Source: Catellatospora bangladeshensis (GTDB lineage: Bacteria; Actinomycetota; Actinomycetes; Mycobacteriales; Micromonosporaceae). From it: a stretch of DNA of 64,000 bases. The stretch is from positions 43,613 through 107,612 of the forward strand of contig NZ_BONF01000044.1 of the NCBI RefSeq assembly GCF_016862575.1, given 5' to 3'. The position numbers and the translations under genes are program-made. Below the pieces are notes generated by a model, which did not search any database, was not told where the DNA came from, and saw nothing but the letters and a program-made list of their open reading frames with translations. Below are positions 41,498 through 49,692 of this stretch, piece after piece; within the stretch, counting starts at the first letter, position 1, and each line of letters starts with the position of its first letter.

Positions 41498-42142
41498 ATG
41501 CTCAGCGAGATCAGTGCAGAGCTCCTGGAGACGATGAAACGCGCCGCCAGCGTGCTACGCCGCGCCGAGGTCCCGTTCGCCCTGGCGGGCGGTTTCGCCG
41601 TGTACGCGCGCGGTGGCACCTCCAGTGAGCATGACGTGGACTTCATGATCCGCGAAGAGGACGTGGAGCGGACGCTCGAGGCGATGGCGCAGGAGGGCTT
41701 CCGCACCGAGCGCCCGCCCGAGGACTGGCTCGTCAAGGTGTACGACGAGGACCGGCTCGTCGATCTGATCTTCCGCCCGGTGCAGCGCCAGGTCACCGAG
41801 GAGGTGCTGGCGGAGAGTTCGATCGTGCCGGTCGGCGCGCTGCACATCCCCGTGCTGTCGGCGACCATGCTGATGGAGCACAAGCTGCTGGCGTTCTCCC
41901 AGCACCACTGCGACTTCGCGCGGGCGCTGCCGGTGGCCCGTTCGCTGCGCGAGCAGATCGACTGGGACCAGGTGCGCCACGACACCGAGCACTCGGTGTA
42001 CGCCAAGGCCTGCCTCTACCTGCTGAGCCTCCTGGAGATCATCCCGCGGGAGTACGCGCCGCAGCCGGGCGAGCAGGCGGTGAAGCCGAAGAGGGAGCAG
42101 GCGGGAGTGCCTGCCGGAGCGAACGGGACGGGTGCGTGGTGA
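41498..42142 (+). CDS. Nucleotidyltransferase-fold protein
   Basis: A 214-residue protein. FALAGGFAVYARGGTSSEHD followed by VDF has the GG(x)nDxD pattern of DNA polymerase-beta-type nucleotidyltransferases, as in AbiEii/MNT-like proteins; WLVKVYDEDRLVDLIFRPV supplies the third acidic strand. Substrate unknown. It starts a tight three-gene operon (BON protein and metallophosphoesterase follow, each overlapping). A TATAGC hexamer 6 nt before the ATG may be its -10. Confidence 0.75.
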   Translation: MLSEISAELLETMKRAASVLRRAEVPFALAGGFAVYARGGTSSEHDVDFMIREEDVERTLEAMAQEGFRTERPPEDWLVKVYDEDRLVDLIFRPVQRQVTEEVLAESSIVPVGALHIPVLSATMLMEHKLLAFSQHHCDFARALPVARSLREQIDWDQVRHDTEHSVYAKACLYLLSLLEIIPREYAPQPGEQAVKPKREQAGVPAGANGTGAW

Positions 42143-42399
42143 GCGAGGCCAGGATCTCCGACGAGTACGCCGACGCCGCGGTCCACCGCATGCTGACCGA
42201 GGACGGCTCGATCTGCGAGCAGGGCATCGAGGTCATCCGACGGGACAGCCTGATCGTGCTGCGCGGGCAGGTGGAGAGCGCCGCCCGGCGGGACGCGATC
42301 GCCGCGCGGGTGGCCGCCGAGTTCCCCGACCGGCACGTGCAGAACGACATCGTGGTGACCACGGTCGCGGTGCCGCCCGAGCCGGAGGTGATCTCGTGA
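42136..42399 (+). CDS. BON-domain protein
   Basis: An 87-residue protein covering one BON domain: DEYADAAVHRMLTEDGSICE, LIVLRGQVESAARRDAIAAR and a final strand. BON domains bind phospholipid or other surfaces; this one has no signal peptide, so it may act in the cytosol. GTG 42136 overlaps the previous gene; GTG 42139 is an alternative. Confidence 0.75.
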   Translation: MVSEARISDEYADAAVHRMLTEDGSICEQGIEVIRRDSLIVLRGQVESAARRDAIAARVAAEFPDRHVQNDIVVTTVAVPPEPEVIS

Positions 42400-43178
42400 T
42401 ACGCGTGGCCGCGGTCGGCGACGTGCACATGGACGTGGACGTCCTCGGCCGCTACCGGCCCTCCCTGGAGCAGCTCGGCGGCACCGCCGACGTGCTGCTG
42501 CTGGCGGGCGACCTGACCCGCCACGGCACCGTGGACGAGGCCCAGTGCGTGGCCCGGGAGTTCGGTGACCTGCCCGTGCCGGTGATCGCCGTGCTCGGCA
42601 ACCACGACCACCACAGCGACCAGCCGCGTGAGGTGACCAAGGTGCTCGCCTCGGCGGGCATCACCGTGCTGGAGGGCGACGGCATCACCATCAGCTGCCG
42701 CGACGCGAAGCTCGGCGTGGCCGGGGTGAAGGGCTTCGGCGGCGGCTTCGCCGGGCGCTGCGCCAGCATGTTCGGCGAGCCCGAGATCAAGGACTTCGTG
42801 CGTACGACCGAGCGCAGCGCGAACCGGCTCCAGGCGGCCCTGCTGTCGCTGGACTGCGACGTGCTGGTGGCGATGACGCACTACGCCCCCGTGCCGGACA
42901 CCCTCTGCGGCGAGCCGCTGGAGATCTACCCGTTCCTCGGGTCGTACCTGCTGGGCCATGCCATCGACGCGGCGCCGACCGCGCTCGCCGTGCACGGGCA
43001 CGCGCACGCGGGCGTGGAGCGCGGCATCACCCCGGGCGGGGTGCGGGTGCGCAACGTCGCCCACCCCGTGATCCGCCAGGCGTACAGCGTTTACCAGCTC
43101 GAACTGCCGTCCGCGAGCCGAATGCCCGTTTCCCAGGGGGCAGGCCGGGGTATCGACTCGCTGTCGAACGATGTCTGA
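42396..43178 (+). CDS. Metallophosphoesterase
   Basis: A 260-residue calcineurin-like phosphoesterase. The metal motifs are AAVGDVHMDVD, LLLAGDLTRHG, VLGNHDHHSD, MTHYAPVPD and HGHAHAG, all intact. It could hydrolyse nucleotide, phosphoprotein or phosphodiester substrates. It is the last gene of the operon with the nucleotidyltransferase and BON genes and overlaps the latter by 4 nt. The tandem of a nucleotidyl-adding and a phosphoester-cleaving enzyme is suggestive but unproven. Confidence 0.88.
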   Translation: MIRVAAVGDVHMDVDVLGRYRPSLEQLGGTADVLLLAGDLTRHGTVDEAQCVAREFGDLPVPVIAVLGNHDHHSDQPREVTKVLASAGITVLEGDGITISCRDAKLGVAGVKGFGGGFAGRCASMFGEPEIKDFVRTTERSANRLQAALLSLDCDVLVAMTHYAPVPDTLCGEPLEIYPFLGSYLLGHAIDAAPTALAVHGHAHAGVERGITPGGVRVRNVAHPVIRQAYSVYQLELPSASRMPVSQGAGRGIDSLSNDV

Positions 43179-43192
43179 CGTCAGGAGGCGAG

Positions 43193-43552
43193 ATGTTCAC
43201 CCGTAGCCGTGACAACCTGGCGACCACGACCTGGCACGAGTTCATGAAGGGGCTCGGCAACACCAGGGAGGTGGCCGCCGAGCGCGCCAAGGAGCGGGCG
43301 GGCCTGGTCCGCGACGCGCTGTCCGACACCGGGGTCGAGGCCCGGCGCCGTTCCTCGCTGGCACTGGACATGCTGGCGGGCAAGCCGGCACCGATCCGGT
43401 GGGGCTGGGTGGTGGCGGCGGCCGGGATCGGCGCGCTGGCCGGTTTCGCCGTGGCGGAGCTGCTGCGCGGGCATCCGGTGGACGAGGCTGTCGCCTCGCT
43501 GCGCCGGCAGCTCGGGCACACCCGGGAGAAGGTGGAGGAGAGCGTCGGCTGA
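43193..43552 (+). CDS. Single-pass membrane protein, unknown
   Basis: A 119-residue protein with a charged helical N-terminal half (AERAKERAGLVRDALSDTGV), one membrane helix (about 72-90, WVVAAAGIGALAGFAVAEL) and a short helical tail. No catalytic motif is seen. A strong terminator follows. The ribosome site AGGAGGCGAG lies just before the ATG. Confidence 0.7.
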   Translation: MFTRSRDNLATTTWHEFMKGLGNTREVAAERAKERAGLVRDALSDTGVEARRRSSLALDMLAGKPAPIRWGWVVAAAGIGALAGFAVAELLRGHPVDEAVASLRRQLGHTREKVEESVG

Positions 43553-43574
43553 CACGCCGACCTGCCGAAACCGA

Positions 43575-43625
43575 GGCGGGTGCGGGGCGGTCGGTGCTAC
43601 TTTGCACTGGCCCCCCGCACCCGCC
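43575..43625 (+). terminator. Rho-independent terminator
   Basis: GGCGGGTGCGGGG (43575-43587) and CCCCGCACCCGCC (43613-43625) form a perfect 13-bp stem, followed by TTCTTC. Confidence 0.8.
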
Positions 43626-43651
43626 TTCTTCATGCGTAAACGGGGGCCGTC

Positions 43652-44077
43652 ATGAAGACCGAGTACCGGATCTTTCTCGGGGTCGCCGCGTTCCTGTTCG
43701 TCATGGCGATCGTGTACTGGTTCTGGTCCGGGGCGGCGCTGTCGCGCTACGACTGGATCGGCACCACCACGCTGACCCTCAGCGGCCTGCTCTGCCTGAT
43801 GTGCGGCGGCTACTTCTGGTTCGTGTCACGCCGCCTGGAGCCGCGCCCGGAGGACCGCCGCGACGCCGAGATCGCCGAGGGCGCGGGGGAGATCGGCTTC
43901 TTCAGCCCCGGCAGCTACTGGCCGTTCGCCATCGCCGTGGCGGCCACCCTGGCCTCGCTGGGGCTGGTGTTCTGGATGTGGTGGCTGATCGCGCTCGGCG
44001 TGCTCGGGGCGATCGTGACGGCCGCGGCGATGCTGTTCGAGTACTACACCGGCACCCGCCGTACCGCCGAACACTGA
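43652..44077 (+). CDS. ctaF: Cytochrome c oxidase subunit 4 (actinobacterial CtaF)
   Basis: A 141-residue membrane protein with four helices (about 7-27, 39-58, 89-108, 110-130) and the actinobacterial subunit IV pattern: MKTEYRIFLGVAAFLFVMAI and GEIGFFSPGSYWPFAIA. It belongs to the aa3 oxidase, the terminal respiratory complex. No ctaC, ctaD or ctaE gene lies nearby, so this copy is separate from the other subunit genes. Confidence 0.88.
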   Translation: MKTEYRIFLGVAAFLFVMAIVYWFWSGAALSRYDWIGTTTLTLSGLLCLMCGGYFWFVSRRLEPRPEDRRDAEIAEGAGEIGFFSPGSYWPFAIAVAATLASLGLVFWMWWLIALGVLGAIVTAAAMLFEYYTGTRRTAEH

Positions 44078-44163
44078 CGCCGGAGGCCGTTTCCGCGCGA
44101 CAATCGAAGGGTCGGGGGATCCCCGCGCTGGTGGGCGCGCGGGCATAGCTAGGACGGTCTGCC

Positions 44164-44400
44164 ATGGGTTTCGATGCGAAGCTGCACAACATGGGCCAGC
44201 GCGTGGCCGGCAAGGCCGAGGAGATGGCCGGGAGGGTCACCCACAACCAGCGCTGGGAGCAGGAGGGCCGGGCGCGGGTCACCGCCGCGCACGAGGAGGA
44301 GGCCCGGGAGAAGGCCAAGGACGTGGCCAAGGCGCAGGAGGCGGCCGGGCACATCAGCCGCGACGAGCGGCTCCGGCTGGAGCGCCGCGACGAGGTATAG
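44164..44400 (+). CDS. CsbD-like small stress protein
   Basis: A 78-residue hydrophilic protein. MGQRVAGKAEEMAGRVTHNQ and repeated Ala/Glu/Lys helices (HEEEAREKAKDVAKAQEAAG) fit the CsbD-like/hydrophilin type. Such proteins are usually under general stress sigma factors. Its molecular function is not known. Confidence 0.7.
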   Translation: MGFDAKLHNMGQRVAGKAEEMAGRVTHNQRWEQEGRARVTAAHEEEAREKAKDVAKAQEAAGHISRDERLRLERRDEV

Positions 44401-44554
44401 CAATCAACGTGCAGTGATGTCTGAGGGGGTGTCCGCCGACACCTTTGAACATCCTCGTAACCGGCCGGACAAACCGCAGCCTTAACGTGGTCTCAGACGT
44501 TGTATCAAGGTCAAAGGCCGGCACGGCCGCGGCAAGGGAGCCGCGCGGCCCGGT

Positions 44555-45910
44555 GTGGCCACGCTCCACGACGACGCGAGGATGGCCATGGAGGACGGGC
44601 GGCTCAGCGCTCTGGACATGTCGTTCCTGTGTATGGAGAACGCCGCGTCGCCCATGCACCTGGGCGCCGTAGCGGTCTTCCACCCCGACGAGCGGGTGCG
44701 GCCCGAGGACGTCGTCACGCTGCTGGCGCAGCGGGCGCGGCGGGTGCCCCGGATGCGGTGCAAGGTGAACACCACCGCGCTGGGCGGCGCCGCCTGGGTC
44801 GAGGACCCGGTGTTCAACCCGCGCAACCACATCCTGCACCACCGCCTGGAGGCGGGCGGGCGCGACGACCTGGCCGCGCTGGTCTCCGAGGTGATGACCG
44901 CGCCGCTGGACCGCAACCGCCCGCTGTGGCAGCTACACGTGGTCAGCGGCCTCGACGGCGGCCGCTACGCGCTGGTCGCCAAGATGCACCACGCGATGTG
45001 CGACGGCCAGGGCGCCATCGGCCTGGGCCTCGGCCTGCTCGACGGCGGTGAGGCGTTCCTGTCCGAGGCCGCCGGGCCGGTGGAGCCGGAGTCGCCGCTC
45101 GCGTCGCTGGCCCGCCAGGGCGCCGAGCTGCTCGCCCGGCCCGAGCACGCGGTCGGCGCGGTGCTCGACCGTGCGGGCACGGCGCTCGGCATCGCCTCGG
45201 CCGTGCTCGGCCGGATGCGCGCGCCGCAGCCGTCGCCGCTGCTCACCGCCCCGTCCGGCACCCGCCGGGCGGCGTTCGCCAGCCTCGATCTGCGCGAGCT
45301 GCAGCGCATCCGCCGCAAGCGCGGCGGCACCCTCAACGACCTGCTGCTGGCTGTCGTCGCCGGCGCCATGCGGAGCTGGCTGACCGCCCACGGGCAGCCG
45401 CTGGACGTGCTGCGCGCGCTGATCCCGGCCAGCCAGCGTCCCCGCTCGGCGGGCAGCGAGGACGGCAACCAGCTCTCGGCGTACCTGTGCGATCTGCCGC
45501 TCGGCGAGCCGGATCCGGTGCGCCGGCTGGCGCTCATCCACGAGGCCATGGACGCCAACAAGACGGCCGGCCCGCGCCGCGGCGCCGGGGCGCTGCCGGT
45601 GCTGGCCGGGCTGATCCCGCCCGCGCTGCACCGGTTCGCCGCGCCGCTGGCCGCGTACGCCGCGCCGCTGCTGTTCGACATCGTGGTGACCAGCGTGCCG
45701 CTGCCGCCGGTGCCGCTGCACCTGGGCGGCGGCCGGCTGGCCGAGCTGTACCCGATCGCGCCGCTGGCCAGCGGGCACGCGCTGGCGATCGGGCTGTCGC
45801 GTTATCGCGACGCGGTCCACATCGGCCTGTACGCCGACGGTGCCGCGCTGCCCGACATGGAGAAGCTCACCGAGGCCCTGCCCGCCGCGCTCGCCGAACT
45901 CGACGTCTGA
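44555..45910 (+). CDS. Wax ester synthase/diacylglycerol acyltransferase (WS/DGAT)
   Basis: A 451-residue acyltransferase of the bacterial WS/DGAT family. The catalytic HHxxxDG motif appears as MHHAMCDGQGAIG near residue 150; LSALDMSFLCMENAASPMHL and NVVVTSVPLPPVPL-like DIVVTSVPLPPVPLHLGGGR are other conserved blocks. It makes wax esters or triacylglycerol storage lipid from acyl-CoA. GTG 44555 was used; ATG 44582 is in frame and nearer to the first conserved motif. Confidence 0.9.
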   Translation: MATLHDDARMAMEDGRLSALDMSFLCMENAASPMHLGAVAVFHPDERVRPEDVVTLLAQRARRVPRMRCKVNTTALGGAAWVEDPVFNPRNHILHHRLEAGGRDDLAALVSEVMTAPLDRNRPLWQLHVVSGLDGGRYALVAKMHHAMCDGQGAIGLGLGLLDGGEAFLSEAAGPVEPESPLASLARQGAELLARPEHAVGAVLDRAGTALGIASAVLGRMRAPQPSPLLTAPSGTRRAAFASLDLRELQRIRRKRGGTLNDLLLAVVAGAMRSWLTAHGQPLDVLRALIPASQRPRSAGSEDGNQLSAYLCDLPLGEPDPVRRLALIHEAMDANKTAGPRRGAGALPVLAGLIPPALHRFAAPLAAYAAPLLFDIVVTSVPLPPVPLHLGGGRLAELYPIAPLASGHALAIGLSRYRDAVHIGLYADGAALPDMEKLTEALPAALAELDV

Positions 45911-45925
45911 CGGCCGGGCGGGGGT

Positions 45926-46240
45926 TCACAGGTCGGTCGACGGCTCGACCGGGATGTCGTGCTTGGCCAGCGCGGGGGGCTTGCCGCGGCCGACGGCTGG
46001 CCAGGCGTAGAACTCGCCGCGCAGGTAGAACAGGTCCAGCTGTCTGCCGACGGTCGGATCGTCGCCGATGTCGATGTTCACCGAGTACACCTCGTGCGGC
46101 TGGTCGTCCATCACGATGGCGAGGCGCTTGTCGCCGTCGTAGTCGACGACCGTGCACTGGTGGCCGTTGTACACGAATCGCCGGTTGATCAGACGGTCGG
46201 ACGGCATCCGGTCCTCCGTTCTCCGCAGGTTGATGTTCAT
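45926..46240 (-). CDS. Hypothetical protein
   Basis: A 104-residue soluble protein: RFVYNGHQCTVVDYDGDKRL, EVYSVNIDIGDDP, RQLDLFYLRGEFYAWPAVGR. The pattern suggests a small beta-rich fold. I do not recognise the family. It is convergent with the WS/DGAT gene, 15 nt away, and codon use supports translation. Confidence 0.65.
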   Translation of the reverse strand: MNINLRRTEDRMPSDRLINRRFVYNGHQCTVVDYDGDKRLAIVMDDQPHEVYSVNIDIGDDPTVGRQLDLFYLRGEFYAWPAVGRGKPPALAKHDIPVEPSTDL

Positions 46241-46490
46241 ACGGCCACGTCAGGGTAAGCCGAAACGGCAGCGATGCCAACAGGCTCCGCGAACCGGGCG
46301 CGATCCTGACGACTCGCGCGCAACACGCATCCCACCATGCCGAGAGTGAGCGCGGCCACCGGGGCGACTCATTCGACGTCACCGCGCGTGTCGCAGCTTC
46401 GCGTGATCGCTGATAACACCACTGACCGCCATCATCCTGTGGAAAAGTGATGTTCATGCCATTCGGCACCGCCAACCGCCCGGAGTCGCC

Positions 46491-46952
46491 ATGAGGTACG
46501 CCTTCCCGCCGAACGCCACCGACGTGGTGAAACTGCTGGCCAGGATCGGGTTCGGCGTCGTCTTCACGGCGCACGGCTGCCAGAAGCTGTTCGTCGACGG
46601 CATGGCCGCCACCACCGCGGGCTTCAAGCAGATGGGCCTGCCGCTGCCCGGCGTCGCGGCGTGGGCCGCCGCGCTCATCGAGTTCCTCGGCGGCATGCTG
46701 CTCGTCGTCGGCCTGTTCACGCCCATCGCGGGCACGCTGCTGTTCCTGGACATGCTCGGGGCGTACCTGTTCGTCCACATCGGCAAGGGCCTGTTCATCC
46801 AGCAGGGCGGGGCCGAGCTGGTCATCGCGCTCGGGCTGGGCGCGCTGCTGATCGCCGCCGTCGGCGCCGGCCGCTACAGCCTCGATCACTGGCTGTTCAC
46901 CCGCAGCGCCCGCGAGCCGCACCACCACCGCGGCCCCGACCACATTCCGTGA
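46491..46952 (+). CDS. DoxX-family membrane protein
   Basis: A 153-residue protein with four membrane helices. RIGFGVVFTAHGCQKLFVDG and the ELVIALGLGALLIAAVGAGR segment are typical DoxX motifs. Relatives act as thiosulfate:quinone oxidoreductase subunits or in oxidative-stress complexes, but most are uncharacterised. The tail ends in His-rich HHHRGPDHIP. Confidence 0.87.
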   Translation: MRYAFPPNATDVVKLLARIGFGVVFTAHGCQKLFVDGMAATTAGFKQMGLPLPGVAAWAAALIEFLGGMLLVVGLFTPIAGTLLFLDMLGAYLFVHIGKGLFIQQGGAELVIALGLGALLIAAVGAGRYSLDHWLFTRSAREPHHHRGPDHIP

Positions 46953-46966
46953 CCGCCCCGGGCTGG

Positions 46967-46972
46967 TAGCTT
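46967..46972 (+). promoter_or_regulatory. -10 box of the leaderless rnhA gene
   Basis: TAGCTT ends 6 nt before the GTG at 46979. Confidence 0.5.
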
Positions 46973-46978
46973 GCGGGG

Positions 46979-47440
46979 GTGACGGCGAGCGGCGGGGCGG
47001 TGGAGATCTACACCGACGGGGCCTGTTCCGGCAATCCGGGGCCCGGCGGGTGGGGCGCGGTGCTGCGCTACGGCGAGCACGTGCGCGAGATCTGCGGCGG
47101 GGATCCGGGGCCTACCACCAACAACCGGATGGAGCTGACCGCCGCCATCGAGGCGCTGGAGACGCTCAAGCGGCCGGTCAAGGTGCACCTGCACACCGAC
47201 AGCACCTACATGCGGGACGGCATCACGAAGTGGATGCACGGCTGGAAGCGCAACGGGTGGCTGACGTCGGAGCGCAAGCCGGTGAAGAACGCCGACCTGT
47301 GGCAGCGACTGTCGGCCGCCTGCGCCCGCCACGAGGTCGACTGGCGGTGGGTACGCGGGCACGCCGGCGACGCCGGCAACGAGCGTGCCGACGCGCTGGC
47401 GAATCAGGGCATGGCGCAGGCCCGCAACCGGGTCAGCTGA
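46979..47440 (+). CDS. rnhA: Ribonuclease HI
   Basis: A 153-residue enzyme that cuts the RNA strand of RNA:DNA hybrids. The four acidic metal ligands are present: Asp13 in [12 protein letters not shown], Glu52 in [13 protein letters not shown], Asp74 in [10 protein letters not shown] and Asp138 in NERADALAN. Length and order match E. coli-type RNase HI without extra domains. It overlaps the next convergent gene by 8 nt. Confidence 0.95.
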   Translation: MTASGGAVEIYTDGACSGNPGPGGWGAVLRYGEHVREICGGDPGPTTNNRMELTAAIEALETLKRPVKVHLHTDSTYMRDGITKWMHGWKRNGWLTSERKPVKNADLWQRLSAACARHEVDWRWVRGHAGDAGNERADALANQGMAQARNRVS

Positions 47441-48038
47441 CCAGGCTCGCGTAGCCGGGGTAGTTGACCACGAACCCGTCCTTGTCGACGGTCAGGTCGG
47501 CGGTGAAGCTGCCCGAGGAGTAGCGGATCGTGTCCTCGTCGATCACGGTGTACGTCTGCTCCACCGGGATGACCTGCAACGACGGCACCCGTACCCAGGC
47601 GATCGGGACGGTGTGCGTGGTGCCGGGCGCGGCGCCCAGCAGGCCCAGCCGCCGGATCGGCAGCGTGTTGGTCAGCGCGGTCGCCTCCAGGTCCACGTCG
47701 AGCACCCCGGACAGCCGGCCCGGGTCCACGATGCCGGGCAGCTGCACCGAGCCGAACTTGCCCTGCTCGCTGGTGGTCACCCGCCAGGAGCTGCCGGACC
47801 GCTCCAGCCGCACCTCGCGCTGCCAGCCGGCGCCCTCGGACTCGACGGTCAGGGTGTCGGTGGCGAAGCCGTCCGAGGTCTTCAGGGTGTAGCGGCAGGC
47901 GTGTGCGACGGGCTCCGCGGCGACCACCTGGCCGCGCGCGACGAGGAGGTCCTCACGCAGGTCGACGAGGGAGAGGTCGGTGCCGACCTCGACCATCCGG
48001 TCCCACAGCAGGGCGCGCGGCAAGGGCAACGGGTTCAT
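47433..48038 (-). CDS. Putative glycolipid-binding domain protein
   Basis: A 201-residue protein of the family annotated as putative glycolipid-binding: [60 protein letters not shown] and the terminal [12 protein letters not shown] are its conserved blocks. No signal peptide is seen. The experimental function is not clear. It runs tail-to-tail into rnhA. Confidence 0.8.
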   Translation of the reverse strand: MNPLPLPRALLWDRMVEVGTDLSLVDLREDLLVARGQVVAAEPVAHACRYTLKTSDGFATDTLTVESEGAGWQREVRLERSGSSWRVTTSEQGKFGSVQLPGIVDPGRLSGVLDVDLEATALTNTLPIRRLGLLGAAPGTTHTVPIAWVRVPSLQVIPVEQTYTVIDEDTIRYSSGSFTADLTVDKDGFVVNYPGYASLVS

Positions 48039-48172
48039 GTCCTGAGGTTAGGCACACGGGGGCCGTTCCGGGGCGGAATCGCCCGAGGGCCGCCGGGGGC
48101 GTAAACGGGTACAGGAGCATCGGGTGATCTCGGTAGGCTGCGGCCGTGGAGACGGGAGCTGGGGAGACGCCG

Positions 48173-48658
48173 ATGAGCTGGGCGCCGGGGGACCGGATCG
48201 AGGTGCGGCTGCGCAAGGAGGACCGCGAGAAGATCAGCTACCTCGCGGACGTGGTCGCCGACGACGGCGACCACCTCGTGGTCCGGGCGCCGTGGGCGGG
48301 CACGACGGCCCGGGACTTCGGCTTCGTACGCTTCGAGCAGGGCGACGTCTTCACCGAGCACTACTGGCGCGACCGGTGGTACTCGGTCAAGGAGGTACGC
48401 GACGCGGCCGGGGCGCTGAAAGGCTGGTACTGCGACGTGGCGCGGCCGGCGGTGGCCCGGGAGGGTGCGCTGGAGGTGGCGGACCTGGACCTCGACCTGT
48501 GGGTGCCCGCCGACGGCGGCACGCCGCTGCGCCTGGACGAGGACGAGTTCCTCGACAGCGGCCTGACCGAGCGCGACCCGGCGGCGGCGGCGCGGGCCCG
48601 CGAGGCGCTGGACGAGCTGGAACGCCTGGCCGCGGACCGGTTCGCCGCGATCGGCTGA
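48173..48658 (+). CDS. DUF402 protein (FomD-like phosphohydrolase fold)
   Basis: A 161-residue protein. FVRFEQGDVFTEHYWRDRWY then KGWYCDVARPA and LDLDLWVPADGGTPLRLDED are DUF402 hallmarks, with the acidic residues that bind metal in FomD-type nucleotidyl hydrolases. A TAGGCT -10 at 48134-48139 would start transcription at about 48146, where a GTG is in frame; but GGGGAG 6 nt before the ATG at 48173 makes a normal led start more likely. Confidence 0.82.
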   Translation: MSWAPGDRIEVRLRKEDREKISYLADVVADDGDHLVVRAPWAGTTARDFGFVRFEQGDVFTEHYWRDRWYSVKEVRDAAGALKGWYCDVARPAVAREGALEVADLDLDLWVPADGGTPLRLDEDEFLDSGLTERDPAAAARAREALDELERLAADRFAAIG

Positions 48659-48732
48659 CCCGGCCGGGTGAAGCCGCGGAAAATCTCGGTACGGGGTGGA
48701 ACCGAAACGCCACCGGGGCGGTCACAGTGGAC

Positions 48733-49611
48733 ATGAAGGCAAGAACTCTCGTGCTTCGGGCGGCTCTCGCGTCGCTCGTGCTGGTGGCCGCGGGCTGCGC
48801 GCGTCCGATCGACGCCGCGGACGGCGAAGGTGGTCCGATGACATTGCCCGGTGGCGACACGGTGGCGCTGCGCATCGACCACGCCGGCGGCTTCGTCCCC
48901 CCGGCTTTCAACCTCACCCGGTTGCCGGACGTCAGCGTCTACGCCGACGGGCGGGTGATCACCCAGGGCCCGGTGACCATGATCTACCCGCCGGCGGCCC
49001 TGCCCAACCTCCAGGTGCAGCGCATCTCCACCGGCGACGTGCAGAAGCTGGTGCAGCTCGCGGTCGCGGCCGGGGTCGGCAAGCAGGGCGTCGACTACGG
49101 CACCCCGCAGGTCGCCGACCTGCCCAACGCCCGCTTCATGGTGACCACCGCCGACGGCGTGCAGCGCACCGAGGTGTACGCGCTGATGGACAACCTGGAG
49201 CCGGCGGCGGGCCTGACCCCGGCCCAGATCGACGCGCGTAAGAAGCTGCTCGACCTGATGAAGGCCGTCACCGACCTGCCGACGACACTGGGCGCCAAGG
49301 CGGTCAGCGCGTCCGAGCCGTACAAGCCGGTCAAGGTCGCGGCCATCGCCACCCCGTGGCAGGCGCCGGGCGACGGCACCTCGGCCGGGCCCGAGATCGC
49401 CTGGCCGGGTCCGGCGCTGCCGGGCGCGTCGCAGGGCGAGGGCCTGAACCTCGGCTGTGTCGTGGCCGAGGGCAAGGACGCCGACGCGGTGATGAGCGCG
49501 GCCGCCAAGGCGACCTCGCTGACCCCGTGGACGTCCGGGGGCAAGAGCTGGACGGTCAGCATCCGCCCGCTGCTGCCCGACGAGACCGGCTGCGAGTCGC
49601 TCGGCAAGTGA
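48733..49611 (+). CDS. Lipoprotein of unknown function
   Basis: A 292-residue exported protein. The signal (KARTLVLRAALASLVLVAAG) ends in the lipobox LVAAGC, so Cys19 is acylated. The mature part has strand-rich blocks (VALRIDHAGGFVPPAFNLTR, FMVTTADGVQRTEVYALMDN) and one late Cys pair. No enzyme motif is seen. GTG 48727 is in frame two codons earlier. A terminator follows. Confidence 0.82.
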   Translation: MKARTLVLRAALASLVLVAAGCARPIDAADGEGGPMTLPGGDTVALRIDHAGGFVPPAFNLTRLPDVSVYADGRVITQGPVTMIYPPAALPNLQVQRISTGDVQKLVQLAVAAGVGKQGVDYGTPQVADLPNARFMVTTADGVQRTEVYALMDNLEPAAGLTPAQIDARKKLLDLMKAVTDLPTTLGAKAVSASEPYKPVKVAAIATPWQAPGDGTSAGPEIAWPGPALPGASQGEGLNLGCVVAEGKDADAVMSAAAKATSLTPWTSGGKSWTVSIRPLLPDETGCESLGK

Positions 49612-49636
49612 CCCGGGCCGCGTGCGCCCGGCCAGA

Positions 49637-49679
49637 CGAAGCTCCGTCCATGCTGCCTCCCCGGCTGGACGGAGCTTCG
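49637..49679. terminator. Bidirectional terminator
   Basis: CGAAGCTCCGTCCA (49637-49650) and TGGACGGAGCTTCG (49666-49679) form a perfect 14-bp stem with a 15-nt loop between convergent genes. Confidence 0.8.
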
Positions 49680-49692
49680 ACTGTGTGACGGG

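Noticed and set aside
46241..46490. Gene in the 250-bp gap before the DoxX gene
   Set aside because: No frame shows a convincing start, coding bias or motif. It probably contains only the two divergent promoters.
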